From JAWKJY01 sp041393535 (lineage in GTDB: Bacteria > Actinomycetota > Thermoleophilia > Gaiellales > Gaiellaceae): DNA of 64,000 nucleotides. Positions within the stretch are counted from its first letter, which is position 1; each line of letters opens with the position of its first letter. Shown piece after piece: positions 33,516 to 41,935 of the stretch. Location of the stretch: the NCBI GenBank assembly GCA_041393535.1, contig JAWKJY010000001.1, positions 558,001 through 622,000 of the forward strand, read 5' to 3'. The notes under the pieces were generated by a model, which ran no database searches, was not told the DNA's origin, and saw only the letters and a list, made by a program, of their open reading frames with translations. Both the position numbers and the translations under genes were made by a program.

Positions 33516-34077
33516 CCGTCCATTGTGCCCGTGGCATCGGCGCGGCCCGCCCGGAGGCGGACGGGCGGTGCGTCCGCGAGCGTGGAGGCCGCGACGCGGC
33601 CGGCTGCGCCGGGCGTCCCCGGACGCCCGGCCGGGCCCGGGCCCCTCGCACTGCGTCCTGCGGGGACGTGCGCGCTCGGGACGCGGCCGGGCGGGACACG
33701 TCCGGTTCGGCCACGGCTCCCGGGCCTCCCACCCAGGGTGGGGGAACCACGCGCCTCCGGCGCTGAGCCTATCGCGCGAGACGTGACGCGTGGGTCACGG
33801 GACCGTGCCGATCGGCGCACGGCTTCGCAAGGATTCGGCGCGCGCCCCGCGGCGTCGTCCGGTGCGGCCGGTGGTCGGCGGCGCTGCCTGCGGTCGGCTG
33901 GACGGTGGTCGGCGCGTCGCCGCCGCACCGTCGCCCCCGGGTGGACGCCCCTGCTGCCGCCAGGACGGGCCGGGCGCGCCGCCGCTCGGCCGGCCCGGCC
34001 CGCCGCCCGCGTGCCGCCTCGCGTCCGCGCCTTCGCCGTCGGCGTCGCCCCGCGAGGCGCCGGGCCGTGTCGGAGCG
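33516..34077. other. 562-bp intergenic region between recR and ybaB
   Basis: No gene is supported. The spacer interrupts a usually compact ybaB-recR unit. It holds copy 2 of the dispersed element and a palindromic box GTCACGGGACCGTGCCGAT at 33794. Confidence 0.6.
33728..33812. repeat. Dispersed intergenic element, copy 2
   Basis: Same layout as copy 1 at 6760: palindrome CCCACCCAGGGTGGG, an ungapped 48-base match (41 identities) and the box CCGTGCCGAT at offset 75. Here the box is part of the palindrome CACGGGACCGTG. Confidence 0.6.
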
Positions 34078-34401
34078 CTAGAAGCCGAGCCCGGCGAGCG
34101 GGCCGCCCGGCCCGCCCAGGGCGCCGCCGAGCCGGGACTGCATCAGCTCGTGCGCGTTGCGCAGCGCCTCGTTCACCGCCGCGAGGATCAGGTCCTCGAG
34201 CATCTCGGGATCGTCCGGGTCGATCGCCTCGGGGGAGATCTTCACCTCGACCACGTCGCCCGCGCCGGAGGCCTTCACCTTGACCATCCCGCCGCCCGCG
34301 GACGCCTCCACGACCTCCTTGGCGAGCTCCTCCTGGGCCTTCGCCATCTCGGCCTGCATCTGCTGCATCTGCTTCATCATCTTGTTGACGTCCATCTTCA
34401 T
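34078..34401 (-). CDS. ybaB: YbaB/EbfC family nucleoid-associated protein
   Basis: The 107-residue protein has the family pattern: a methionine/glutamine-rich first helix (VNKMMKQMQQMQAEMAKAQEEL), a central sheet (VVEASAGGGMVKVKASGAGDVVEVKI) and the PDDPEMLEDLILAAVNEALRNA helix. A glycine-rich tail follows. YbaB dimers bind DNA and are encoded next to dnaX and recR in most bacteria. The first ATG is preferred because GGAGG lies 6-7 nt upstream; a second ATG two codons later is possible. It follows dnaX with 14 bases between. Confidence 0.94.
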   Translation of the reverse strand: MKMDVNKMMKQMQQMQAEMAKAQEELAKEVVEASAGGGMVKVKASGAGDVVEVKISPEAIDPDDPEMLEDLILAAVNEALRNAHELMQSRLGGALGGPGGPLAGLGF

Positions 34402-34415
34402 GGCGTGCCTCCGCG

Positions 34416-36137
34416 TCAGTTGTCGTCGCCCACCTCGTGGGCGTCGAGCGTCTCCTGCAGGAGCAGGACGAGCTCGTCCTCGCTCATCGGTCCGTGGTGC
34501 TGGTGGGCGTCGTCGCCTCGCTCGTCCCCCGCGCTCGCGGGGTCGCTGACGGCGAACGCGAGCCCGATCCGCTGGCCGCTCACCTGGTGGATCGCCTCGA
34601 CCAGGATCGCGGTGTTCTTCGGCTCCTCCGCGATCGCGCGGTTGAACGACGCCGACGGCGGGAACTCGACGACGAGCCTGCCCTCCGCGAGCTGCACCGG
34701 ACGGGCCTGGGAGAGGACCGAGCCGAGCGGGATGGACCGCTCGCCGACGGCCGGGAGGACCGCCTGGCGCCACAGCTGCTGGAGCGTGGCCAGGTCGAGC
34801 GGGCCCGCGCCGGCAGGCGGCGGGGGCGGCGCGCTGGGAGCCTCGACGTCCTCCTCCTCGACCGCCGGAGCGCCGGACGCGCCGGTCACGGCGGGCGCGG
34901 CGGGCGCGGCGGTCACGGCGGGCGCGGGCACGGCGGCCAGGCGCGCCGGGGAGGACGCGCGCGGCGCCGGCGCCGGCGCCGCGGCGGTGGTCCCGCCGTG
35001 GGCGACCCGCGCCTCGAGGGTCTCCAGTCGCAGCAGGAGCGCCTCGCGCGAGAGGTCGGCCTGCGGCCGCGCGACCTTGACGAGCGCGAGCTCGAGCGGC
35101 AGCCGCGGATCGCCACCCTGGCGGATGTCGTCGATCGCGACGGCCAGCAGGTCGATCAGGCGGATCACCTGGCGCTCGCCGAGCTGGTTCGCCTGCGCAC
35201 GCAGGCGGTCGCGCGTCTCGTCCGTGACCGGGACGCCCTCGGGCAGCTCGTCGAGGTGCTGCAGCAGCATCAGCAAGCGCAGGTGCTCGAGCAGGTCGCC
35301 GACGAGCCGCGCGAGGTCCTGGCCCTGGTCGGCCAGCTCCTCCACGAACGCCAGGGCGCCGGCCGCGTCCTGGTCGACGACGTGGTCGAGCAGGCGGAAG
35401 AGCGCCTCCTCCTCGACCGCGCCGAGCAGCTGGAGCACCGACTGGACGGTGATCGCGCCGCCCGTGGCGGACGCGAGCTGATCCAGCGTCGAGACCGCGT
35501 CGCGGAAGCTCCCGCGCGCGCCGCGCGCGACGAGCGCGAGCGCCGCGTCGGGGACGTCCATCTGCTCGCCGTCGGCGACGCGCCGCAGCAGCTTCGTCAG
35601 GTCGGCCAGCCGCGGGCGCGCGAACATGAACGTCTGGCAGCGCGAGCGGACGGTCGCGAGCATCTTGTCGAGCTCGGTCGTGCAGAAGACGAAGACGAGG
35701 TGCGGCGGCGGCTCCTCGATCAGCTTGAGCAGCGCGTTGAACGCGTCCTTCGTCAGCTGGTGGGCCTCGTCGAGGATGTAGACCTTGTTGCGCGCGATCG
35801 GCTGGAGGATCGCGCGCTCGCGGATCTCCCGGACGTCGTCGATGCCGCGCTGCGAGGCCGCGTCCATCTCGATCACGTCGAGCGACTGCCCGCTCGCGAT
35901 CGAGACGCACGAGAGGCACGTCCCGCACGGCGTCGTCGTCGGGCCCCGCTCGCAGTTGAGCGCCTTCGCGAGGATCCGCGCGAGCGACGTCTTGCCGGTC
36001 CCGCGCGGGCCCGAGAAGAGGTACGCCTGCCGCAGTCGGTCCTGCTCGATCGCGTTCGTCAGCGTCCGGACGACCGCCTCCTGCCCGACGACCTCGTCGA
36101 AGGTCTGCGGGCGGTACTTGCGGTAGAGCGCGGTCAC
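34416..36137 (-). CDS. dnaX: DNA polymerase III subunits gamma and tau
   Basis: The 573-residue clamp-loader ATPase begins with LYRKYRPQTFDEVVGQE. It has Walker A GPRGTGKTS, a zinc module (CERGPTTTPCGTCLSC), Walker B YILDEAHQL, sensor FCTTELDKML and the SRC box VRSRCQTF. Domain III (LGAVEEEALFRLLDHVV) is followed by an Ala/Pro-rich linker and a tau-like C-terminal domain. GTG start. The SRP RNA gene lies upstream on the same strand and ybaB follows, the usual bacterial order. I did not see an evident slippery frameshift site for a separate gamma form. Confidence 0.95.
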   Translation of the reverse strand: MTALYRKYRPQTFDEVVGQEAVVRTLTNAIEQDRLRQAYLFSGPRGTGKTSLARILAKALNCERGPTTTPCGTCLSCVSIASGQSLDVIEMDAASQRGIDDVREIRERAILQPIARNKVYILDEAHQLTKDAFNALLKLIEEPPPHLVFVFCTTELDKMLATVRSRCQTFMFARPRLADLTKLLRRVADGEQMDVPDAALALVARGARGSFRDAVSTLDQLASATGGAITVQSVLQLLGAVEEEALFRLLDHVVDQDAAGALAFVEELADQGQDLARLVGDLLEHLRLLMLLQHLDELPEGVPVTDETRDRLRAQANQLGERQVIRLIDLLAVAIDDIRQGGDPRLPLELALVKVARPQADLSREALLLRLETLEARVAHGGTTAAAPAPAPRASSPARLAAVPAPAVTAAPAAPAVTGASGAPAVEEEDVEAPSAPPPPPAGAGPLDLATLQQLWRQAVLPAVGERSIPLGSVLSQARPVQLAEGRLVVEFPPSASFNRAIAEEPKNTAILVEAIHQVSGQRIGLAFAVSDPASAGDERGDDAHQHHGPMSEDELVLLLQETLDAHEVGDDN

Positions 36138-36327
36138 GCGCGCGGCCGGGCGGGGGAGGGCGTCATGTCGTCCATGCTAGAGCAGCCCGCCCGTCGGAGA
36201 TCCCGGGGCCCGCGCCGCGGGGGCGCGCGTCGACCGGCGAGGCCGCCGGCCGGGAGCGCGAGGGACGTGCCGGCCGCGCACCCTCCTTCGAAGGCGGCTC
36301 CGGGGCGGTGCCCGTCACGCTCGCTCG

Positions 36328-36424
36328 GGCCAGGCTGCTCCGCGGCACCCGGAAGACACCGCTGAGCGCTGCTTCCTTCCGGACCTGACGCGGTTCACAG
36401 GCTCCCGTCGCGCGGAACCTGGCC
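36328..36424 (-). ncRNA. ffs: Signal recognition particle RNA (small bacterial type)
   Basis: On the minus strand the conserved SRP domain IV loop GTCAGGTCCGGAAGGAAGCAGC is unmistakable (written here in part; it lies at about 36370-36392). The flanks GGCCAGG...CCTGGCC pair to close the hairpin, followed inward by TTCCGCG/CGCGGA pairing. The closing pairs set the core limits; the true ends may extend several bases either way. The gene precedes dnaX on the same strand, a common arrangement. Confidence 0.9.
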
Positions 36425-36584
36425 GTCGACGCTCGCGTGCGCGAGCCCTACCTCGTTACCGACCCCCTCGGGAGGGGATTCAGCCCCGCTGTAGCGGATT
36501 GCGGGTTCAGGGAACCGCTAGCTCCCCGCCTAGCGCGGCCGGCCCGGCGATGGTAGCAGCGTCCGTCGGCAACCCGGCCGGTGG

Positions 36585-36590
36585 TATCCT
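36585..36590 (+). promoter_or_regulatory. -10 box of tRNA-Val
   Basis: TATCCT lies 11 nt before the first base of the tRNA. Confidence 0.45.
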
Positions 36591-36601
36591 CGACTGCTCC
36601 C

Positions 36602-36673
36602 GGGCGTATAGCTCAGCGGGAGAGCACCCGCCTCACACGCGGGGGGTCGCTGGTTCAAATCCAGCTACGCCCA
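36602..36673 (+). tRNA. tRNA-Val (anticodon CAC)
   Basis: The 72-nt cloverleaf folds cleanly: acceptor GGGCGTA/TACGCCC, D arm GCTC/GAGC, anticodon stem CCCGC/GCGGG with loop CTCACAC, and T arm GCTGG-TTCAAAT-CCAGC. The anticodon CAC reads GUG (Val). The discriminator is A and CCA is not encoded. Confidence 0.95.
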
Positions 36674-36681
36674 TCCGAGGA

Positions 36682-36701
36682 AGGCCCTGGAAGCGGGGCC
36701 T
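36682..36701 (+). terminator. Possible tRNA-Val terminator
   Basis: AGGCCC and GGGCCT pair across an 8-nt loop shortly after the tRNA. It is weaker than the other hairpins listed. Confidence 0.4.
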
Positions 36702-36879
36702 CCGTCACGCAGGGCCCGGCGTCGTGCTCGGGTGGCCGGCGGTGGTGGAGTCGTCGATCGAGCGTGACGCGCACGGCGCGCCACGCCCCTTGCCGACGTG
36801 AACGGCCGGCGGTCACGTCCAGCCGTGGGTCGGTGACGTGGTGGAGGTTTGCCGCGTCGCCGGCTGCGGTACCCGGGCC

Positions 36880-37290
36880 ATGATGCAGGGCGGACGGGAG
36901 CTGGAGGTGTCCGCTCGGGCATCGCCTGCCTCGCTGCGGCCGCTGCGAGAGGTGGCGGCCGGATGGCTGCTGGCCGAGGGCGTCGACGCGGATCGATGCG
37001 ACGAGATCGTGCTCGCGCTCTCGGAGGCCGCGGCGAACGCGATCGAGCACCCCCGCGAGCCGCAACGGCCCACGGTCGAGATCCGGATGTGGGTCGACGC
37101 CGATGTCGTCCACGTCCAGGTGGTCGATTCCGGGCGCTGGCGAGAGCGGGTCGACGGCCAGACGGGCACCATCGGTCGCGGACGCGGCCTGATGCTCCTG
37201 CGGTCGCTCGCCGACGACGTCCGGATCCGGCGGGGGCCATCGGGGACGACGGTCGAGTTCGTGTGCGACGTTCGAGCGTCTCCCGCCTGA
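36880..37290 (+). CDS. Anti-sigma factor serine kinase, RsbW/SpoIIAB-type HATPase
   Basis: The protein (about 136 residues from this ATG) is a GHKL ATPase of the anti-sigma factor kind. The N-box is ALSEAAANAIEHP, the G1 box VQVVDSGRW, and the G2 region GRGRGLMLLRSLADDV, followed by GTTVEFV. Such proteins hold a sigma factor and phosphorylate a STAS antagonist. A STAS gene lies convergently just downstream, so the pair forms a partner-switch module. An in-frame GTG 14 codons upstream would add a cysteine-containing, unconserved-looking leader; the ATG was preferred. The target sigma factor is not evident in the window. Confidence 0.82.
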   Translation: MMQGGRELEVSARASPASLRPLREVAAGWLLAEGVDADRCDEIVLALSEAAANAIEHPREPQRPTVEIRMWVDADVVHVQVVDSGRWRERVDGQTGTIGRGRGLMLLRSLADDVRIRRGPSGTTVEFVCDVRASPA

Positions 37291-37310
37291 CGACCGCGGC
37301 CCGACTCCGG

Positions 37311-37664
37311 CTACCGGGGCCGGGGTCGATCGGTGCACGGGACCGTGGCGGGGACTTCGCACAGCTCGAGCACGCGGCGGGGGAGTCCTCCCCGGGGGAG
37401 CACCAGCGTGCACGAGCGGCCGGCGTGGAGCGCCCGGGCCCGGAGCTCGACGACCGCGCCGACGATCGAGGCCTCGATGAACTCGACCTCTGCCAGGTCG
37501 ATCACGAGGTCGCCCTGCTCCACTGCGGCCTCGCCGAGTCCCAGCAGCTCGTCCCTGGTCGAGAGGTCGTGCTCGCCGAGGAGCCGTAGCGTGCGGACGC
37601 CGTCGCCGCAGCTCTCGGCGGTCACCGTTCCTGCCGCCCGTTCGAGCCGATCGGTTCTACCCAT
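37311..37664 (-). CDS. STAS-domain anti-sigma factor antagonist
   Basis: The 117-residue protein is a SpoIIAA/RsbV-type STAS domain: RTLRLLGEHDLSTRDELLG, LVIDLAEVEFIEASIVGAVVEL and TLVLPRGGLPRRVLEL. The usual phosphorylated serine falls in FIEASIVG (Ser after Ala), the position modified by the cognate kinase. It faces the HATPase gene tail to tail with 20 bases between stops. GCGAGGCAGTC precedes the ATG as a plausible ribosome site. Confidence 0.85.
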   Translation of the reverse strand: MGRTDRLERAAGTVTAESCGDGVRTLRLLGEHDLSTRDELLGLGEAAVEQGDLVIDLAEVEFIEASIVGAVVELRARALHAGRSCTLVLPRGGLPRRVLELCEVPATVPCTDRPRPR

Positions 37665-37958
37665 GACTGCCTCGCTTCCCCCGCCGCTAACACCGCAATG
37701 GCGGTCGCTAGGCGTCAGAGCGAGGGGAACGACAGGCGTTGGGGATGGCTCAGGGTACCACCTCGGCGAGGATCGAAAACACCGGGCGCGGCGACCGCCT
37801 CGACGGCGGCCGTGTCCCGAGGGGCCCCGGGCGGGGCCGCTCCCTCGGTCGATCCCCGGCAGCCGCGGCCGCAGCAGGGATCGCGCGCCCGCTCTAGACT
37901 CCGGCTCCCTCGCTGCCGTCAGGTGGCGGCACGTCCCCGACCGGGAGGGAGCCCGATC

Positions 37959-39431
37959 GTGCGCATCGTCGTCGTGGGCGCGGGCAGCGCGGGCTGCGTG
38001 GTCGCCGCGCGCCTGAGCGAGGACGGCGACCGAGAGGTCGTCCTGCTCGAGGCGGGCCCGGACCGGGCGGGCACCGAGACGGGCCGCCTGCTGGCGTCGG
38101 CGAGCTGGATCGACGCGATGAGCGCGGCGGACGCGTTCGACCCGGGGCTGATGGCGACCCGGCTGGCCGCGGACGCCCCCCGCCCCTACCTGCGCGGCCG
38201 CGGGCTGGGCGGCTCCGGATCGGTGAACGCCATGCTCGCGCTGCCCGGGCTGCCGCGCGACTACGACGGCTGGGCCACCAGGTACGGGCTGGACGAGTGG
38301 GCGTGGGCCTCGGTCGAGCCGACCTTCGCCGGGCTCCGGGAGCAGCTGGCGGTCACGGCCCGGGCGGACTACACGCCGGTCGATCGCGCGCTCGTCGAGG
38401 CGGCGGCCAGCCTGGGGCTGCCCGACGACGTCGACACCTTCACGCCGGCGGACGGCGCGGGCACGCTGCGGCGGACCGCCGACGCGACCGGTCGGCGCTC
38501 CAGCCTGGAGACGTGCCTCGAGCCGGCCCGGGGCCGCGCGAACCTGACGATCCGGCCGGACGCCCGGGTCGACCGGCTCGCCGTCGACGACGACGTCGTC
38601 GTGGGCGTCGTGCTGACCGACGGGACGGAGCTCGCCGCGGACGTCGTCGTGCTCTGCGCGGGCGCCATCGAGACCCCGGCGATCCTCCTGCGCAGCGGCT
38701 GCGCCCGCCCGGGGGTGGGCCGGAACCTGCAGGACCACCCGGCCGCGTCGATCCTGCTCGCCCTCGAGCCGGGGTCCCGGGAGGTCGTGCCGGGAGGGCC
38801 GTGCGTCAACGCAGTCCTGCGGCTGTCGTCCAGCGTCGAGTCGGGCGACATCCACCTGCTCGCGATGCAGGGGGCGCTGTCCGCGACGACGCCGCAGCAC
38901 CATGGCGCGCTCATGGCCGCGCTGATGACGGCGACCTCCACCGGCGAGGTGCGGCTCGACCCGGACGATCCCGCCGGGCCGCCGCTCGTCGCCGTGCGCA
39001 TGCTCAGCACCGCGCGGGACCGGCAGGTGATGCGCGAGGCCGTCCAGCACGCGCTGGCCGTGCTGGAGACGCCGCCGTTCCGGGCGATCGTCGAGTCGGC
39101 CTTCGTCGACGCGACCGGCACGCCGGCGGCGGCGCTCGCAGACCCGGAGGTGTACGAGGCGTGGTTGAACGCCTCGCTCGGCAACTACGTGCACGCGACC
39201 GGCACCGCGCGCATGGGGCGGGCCGAGGACCCCGGCGCCGTCGTCGACCAGCGGGGGCGCGTCCACGGCTGGAGCGGCGTCCGCGTGATCGACTGCTCGA
39301 TCATGCCGGAGGTGCCCGCGGCCAACACGCACCTGCCGGTCGTCATGGTCGCGGAGCGGCTGAGCGCCGCGCTGCGGTCCGACCTCGCGGCCGGCCCGCG
39401 TGCGGGCCGGCCCGAGGCGACGACGCCGTAG
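37959..39431 (+). CDS. GMC-family FAD-dependent oxidoreductase
   Basis: The 490-residue flavoprotein has the FAD dinucleotide motif VVVGAGSAGCVVAARLSEDGD at the N-terminus and the GMC signature RGLGGSGSVNAM. The second motif is GAIETPAILLRSG and the C-terminal catalytic region NYVHATGTARMG...VIDCSIMPEVPAANTHLPVVMVAERL, with the active-site His and Asn. It oxidises an alcohol (choline-, glucose- or alcohol-oxidase-like); the substrate is unknown and no partner dehydrogenase is adjacent. GTG start with GGGAGGGAG upstream. A TAGACT box at about 37893 would give a leader of roughly 55 nt. A damaged copy of its last 30 codons appears downstream at 40583. Confidence 0.88.
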   Translation: MRIVVVGAGSAGCVVAARLSEDGDREVVLLEAGPDRAGTETGRLLASASWIDAMSAADAFDPGLMATRLAADAPRPYLRGRGLGGSGSVNAMLALPGLPRDYDGWATRYGLDEWAWASVEPTFAGLREQLAVTARADYTPVDRALVEAAASLGLPDDVDTFTPADGAGTLRRTADATGRRSSLETCLEPARGRANLTIRPDARVDRLAVDDDVVVGVVLTDGTELAADVVVLCAGAIETPAILLRSGCARPGVGRNLQDHPAASILLALEPGSREVVPGGPCVNAVLRLSSSVESGDIHLLAMQGALSATTPQHHGALMAALMTATSTGEVRLDPDDPAGPPLVAVRMLSTARDRQVMREAVQHALAVLETPPFRAIVESAFVDATGTPAAALADPEVYEAWLNASLGNYVHATGTARMGRAEDPGAVVDQRGRVHGWSGVRVIDCSIMPEVPAANTHLPVVMVAERLSAALRSDLAAGPRAGRPEATTP

Positions 39432-39676
39432 CGGCGTCGTCGCGCCCGCGTTCGGGCGCCCCGGCTCCGGGCCGACGCGGAGGGCCGCGAGCCTCTCGCG
39501 GGCGTCCGGACGACGACGCGGCGCCGACCATGCGTCGCGAGCTCCGCGACGGGCGGGGGGCCTCGTCCGGCGAGGTGCGGACCTCCTCCGCGGCCCGGGC
39601 GATCCCGTGCGGGCGTCCGGTCGAGCCGGGGCACCGGGCCCGCGTGCGGAACCGCCCGGCGGGCAATCACCACGGC

Positions 39677-40582
39677 GTGGACGAACTCGTCGACCTCGTA
39701 CGCGACAACCAGACGACGCTCGGCCGACTCGCGACGACCGCTGCGGTGCTCCTCGTCGCCGGCCTGCTGGCCTGGCCACTGGCGCGGCTCGCGACCCGTC
39801 GGATCGACGACGCCTACGGTCGGTACCACCTCCGCAAGGCGACGCGCGTGGCCGTGCTGGTCCTCGCCCTGATCGCGCTCGCGATCGTCTGGCGTCCGTT
39901 CGCCGGGCGCATCGGCGTCGTCGTCGGCCTCGCGGCTGCTGGCATCGCCTTCGCGATGCAGGAGGTGATCGGCGCGATCGCCGGCTGGTTCAACATCCTG
40001 CTCGGCCGGATCTTCCGCGTGGGCGACCGCGTCCGGATCGGAGGCGTCGAGGGCGACGTGATCGACGTGACGCCGCTGCGGACGACGCTCCTCGAGATCG
40101 GCTCGCCCGGCGGCGACACCTGGGTCGAGGGCCGGCAGTACACCGGCCGGATCGTGACGGTGTCGAACAAGGCGACCTTCACGGACGCGGTCTTCAACTA
40201 CTCGGGCGCCTTCGAGTACATCTGGGAGGAGCTGGTCATCCCCGTCGAGCACGGGAGCGACTGGCAGACCGCCGAGCGGATCCTCACGGACGAGGCGGTT
40301 CGCGTTTCGAGCTCGGACGAGGCCCGGCGGGCGATCGAGGCGATGGCGCGCCGGTACCCGATGCCGGCGACCGAGCTGCAGCCGCGCGTGTACGTCCGGG
40401 CGACCGACAACTGGCTGGAGCTCGCTGCCCGCTTCGTCGTTCCGGTTCGCCGCGCGCGCATCGTTCGAGACGAGCTGACGCGGCGGGTCGTCTCCCGGCT
40501 CGACGGGGCCGGGATCCGGGTCGCCTCCGAGACGATCCACGCGACCGTCCGCGATGACCACGGCGGGCCCGCTGGCGGCTGA
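39677..40582 (+). CDS. MscS-family mechanosensitive ion channel
   Basis: The 301-residue protein has three membrane segments (TTAAVLLVAGLLAWPLARLA, ATRVAVLVLALIALAIVW, and the pore helix IGVVVGLAAAGIAFAMQEVIGAIAGWFNIL). The MscS beta domain follows (GRIFRVGDRVRIGGVEGDVIDV) and then an alpha/beta C-terminal domain. The glycine/alanine pattern of the third helix is that of MscS pores, which open on membrane tension. The GTG start is chosen because it begins just before the first helix; no strong ribosome site is visible, so the start is uncertain. Confidence 0.88.
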   Translation: MDELVDLVRDNQTTLGRLATTAAVLLVAGLLAWPLARLATRRIDDAYGRYHLRKATRVAVLVLALIALAIVWRPFAGRIGVVVGLAAAGIAFAMQEVIGAIAGWFNILLGRIFRVGDRVRIGGVEGDVIDVTPLRTTLLEIGSPGGDTWVEGRQYTGRIVTVSNKATFTDAVFNYSGAFEYIWEELVIPVEHGSDWQTAERILTDEAVRVSSSDEARRAIEAMARRYPMPATELQPRVYVRATDNWLELAARFVVPVRRARIVRDELTRRVVSRLDGAGIRVASETIHATVRDDHGGPAGG

Positions 40583-40671
40583 CGTCCGCGTGATCGACTG
40601 CTCGATCATGCCCGAGCTGCCCGCGGCCGGTCGTCGTGGTCGCCGAGCGGCTGAGCGCCGCGCGGTCGTGG
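40583..40671 (+). pseudogene. Remnant of a GMC oxidoreductase C-terminus
   Basis: The DNA repeats the segment at about 39282-39375 of the intact GMC gene. It encodes VRVIDCSIMPELPAA, then lacks about 13 bases, then continues with a frame-shifted copy of PVVVVAERLSAA. There is no start codon or N-terminal part. It directly follows the MscS stop. Confidence 0.75.
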
Positions 40672-40695
40672 CCCGCAGCGCGGCGGGCCCCAGAC

Positions 40696-41037
40696 TCAGC
40701 CCGAAATGGCCGCGGCCTCATGCGCGAGCGCCATGCGCGCGGCCACGGCCGGGCCGCTGACGCCGCCGACCACGCCGTAGCCGTCGACGATCTGCACGGC
40801 GCGCGCGTTCAGGCGCTCGAGCTCGGGCTGATCCGGAGCGCCGCGAGCGTCTCGCGGTCGCCGGACGAGACGAAGCACCCGAAGGTCGCCGCCGTGCGCG
40901 TCGAGCAGCACCGGCTCGTAGGACTCGATCCGGCCCTCGCCACGGAGCTGCTCCATGAGGCCCAGCGCCTCGCGGAAGACGCCCTGGGCCGCCGCCTCGC
41001 GCCCGCGCACCGCGCGCGTCCAGCCGATGAAGAGCAC
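40696..41037 (-). pseudogene. Conserved hypothetical protein (about 113 residues) with frame changes
   Basis: From a GTG behind an excellent Shine-Dalgarno site (AAGGAGGTGA) and a TAGCGT box, the frame gives VLFIGWTRAVRGREAAAQGV, then FREALGLMEQLRGEGRIESYEP. The next ~20 codons are out of frame: the neighbouring frame has GCFVSSGDRETLAALRISP. The first frame resumes at ELERLNARAVQIVDGYGVVGG. The pattern resembles small actinobacterial proteins of unknown function. Two compensating indels are needed. Confidence 0.6.
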
Positions 41038-41121
41038 GCCGTCGCGCTCACCTCCTTGGATCGGGGAGCGCGACGCTAGCACGGCCGGGGCGGACGCCCG
41101 TCCCGGCGTGCGCGGCGCCGC

Positions 41122-41127
41122 TAGCAT
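41122..41127 (+). promoter_or_regulatory. -10 box of the ECF sigma gene
   Basis: TAGCAT, 9 nt before the ATG at 41137; leaderless pattern. Confidence 0.45.
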
Positions 41128-41136
41128 CGCCCCGTC

Positions 41137-41690
41137 ATGCGGCCGGAGCCCGGCTCGGAGGAGCGCCTCGTCGCGCGCTGCGCGGCCGGGGACGAGGCTG
41201 CGCTCGGGGAGCTCTACGACCGCCTCGGCCGGCCCGCCTACGCGCTCGCGCGGCGCGTCGTCGGGGACGCGACCCTCGCCGAGGACGTCGTCCAGGAGGC
41301 GTTCCTGGACGCCTGGCGCGCCGCCTGCCGCTTCGACGTCGAGCGGGGGCGGGCCGCGACCTGGCTCCTCACCCTCGTCCACCGCCGCGCCGTCGGCGGT
41401 CCTGCCCGCCCGTGCGGCCGCAACCGCTCGGTGCCGGCGGTGTCAGCGGCCTCGAGCCCGCTGCGCCGGACGACGTGGTCGGCGCCGGTCGAGCGACCGC
41501 TCGGCGCTCGTCCGGGCCGCGCTGCAGGCTGCCGGACGCAGCGGCGATCCTCGAGCTGGCGTACCTCGGCGGCTACAGCCAGTCCGAGATCGCCGAGCTG
41601 ACCGGCGAGCCCGTCGGTACCGTGAAGTCCCGTACGCACGCGGCGCTCGCCAAGCTCCGCGATTCCCTCGGCCCAGCCCTCGCCGAATGA
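41137..41690 (+). pseudogene. ECF sigma factor with several frame changes in the linker
   Basis: Sigma region 2 is intact in the first frame (ELYDRLGRPAYALARRVVGD, EDVVQEAFLDAWRA). Region 4 is intact in another (LELAYLGGYSQSEIAELTGE, GTVKSRTHAALAKLRDSL). Between them the expected linker is spread over three frames: LEPAAPDDVV, then DRSALVRAALQA, then LPDA followed by AILELAYL, where the usual Gln-Arg is missing. At least four indels are implied. If they are sequencing errors this is a normal ECF sigma factor; if real it is dead. The stop overlaps the next start (ATGA). Confidence 0.75.
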
Positions 41691-41931
41691 GCCCGCACGA
41701 CCCGATCCCGGACGACGTCGCCGCGCTCCTCTCGGCGCACGCCCTCGGCGCGCTCGAGCCCGCGGCGGTCGAGGCCGAGCGCCTGATCGCGTCCTCCGAA
41801 GTGCCGCGCCGCGTTCGAGACGCGCTCGCGACCGCCGCCGCGATCGCGCTCGCGGCCGCGGACGCCGACCCCGCTGCTGCCTGCGCCAGCGGATCCTCGA
41901 CGCCGTCCGCTCCGAGCGGCCGGACGCCTGA
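41687..41931 (+). pseudogene. Short anti-sigma-like protein with one frame change
   Basis: The start overlaps the sigma gene (ATGA). The N-terminus DDVAALLSAHALGALEPAAVEAE matches the opening of anti-sigma factors that pair with ECF sigmas. There is no zinc-binding HxxxCxxC and no membrane segment. The expected end RQRILDAVRSERPDA and its TGA lie in the +1 frame, so one base is missing near 41880. Read literally, the frame runs on into the response regulator. Confidence 0.55.
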
Positions 41932-41935
41932 GCGC

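Noticed and set aside
36481..36545. A further tRNA before tRNA-Val
   Set aside because: GGTTC-like and stem-like pieces occur, but no complete cloverleaf forms; the region is the upstream flank of the SRP RNA on the other strand.
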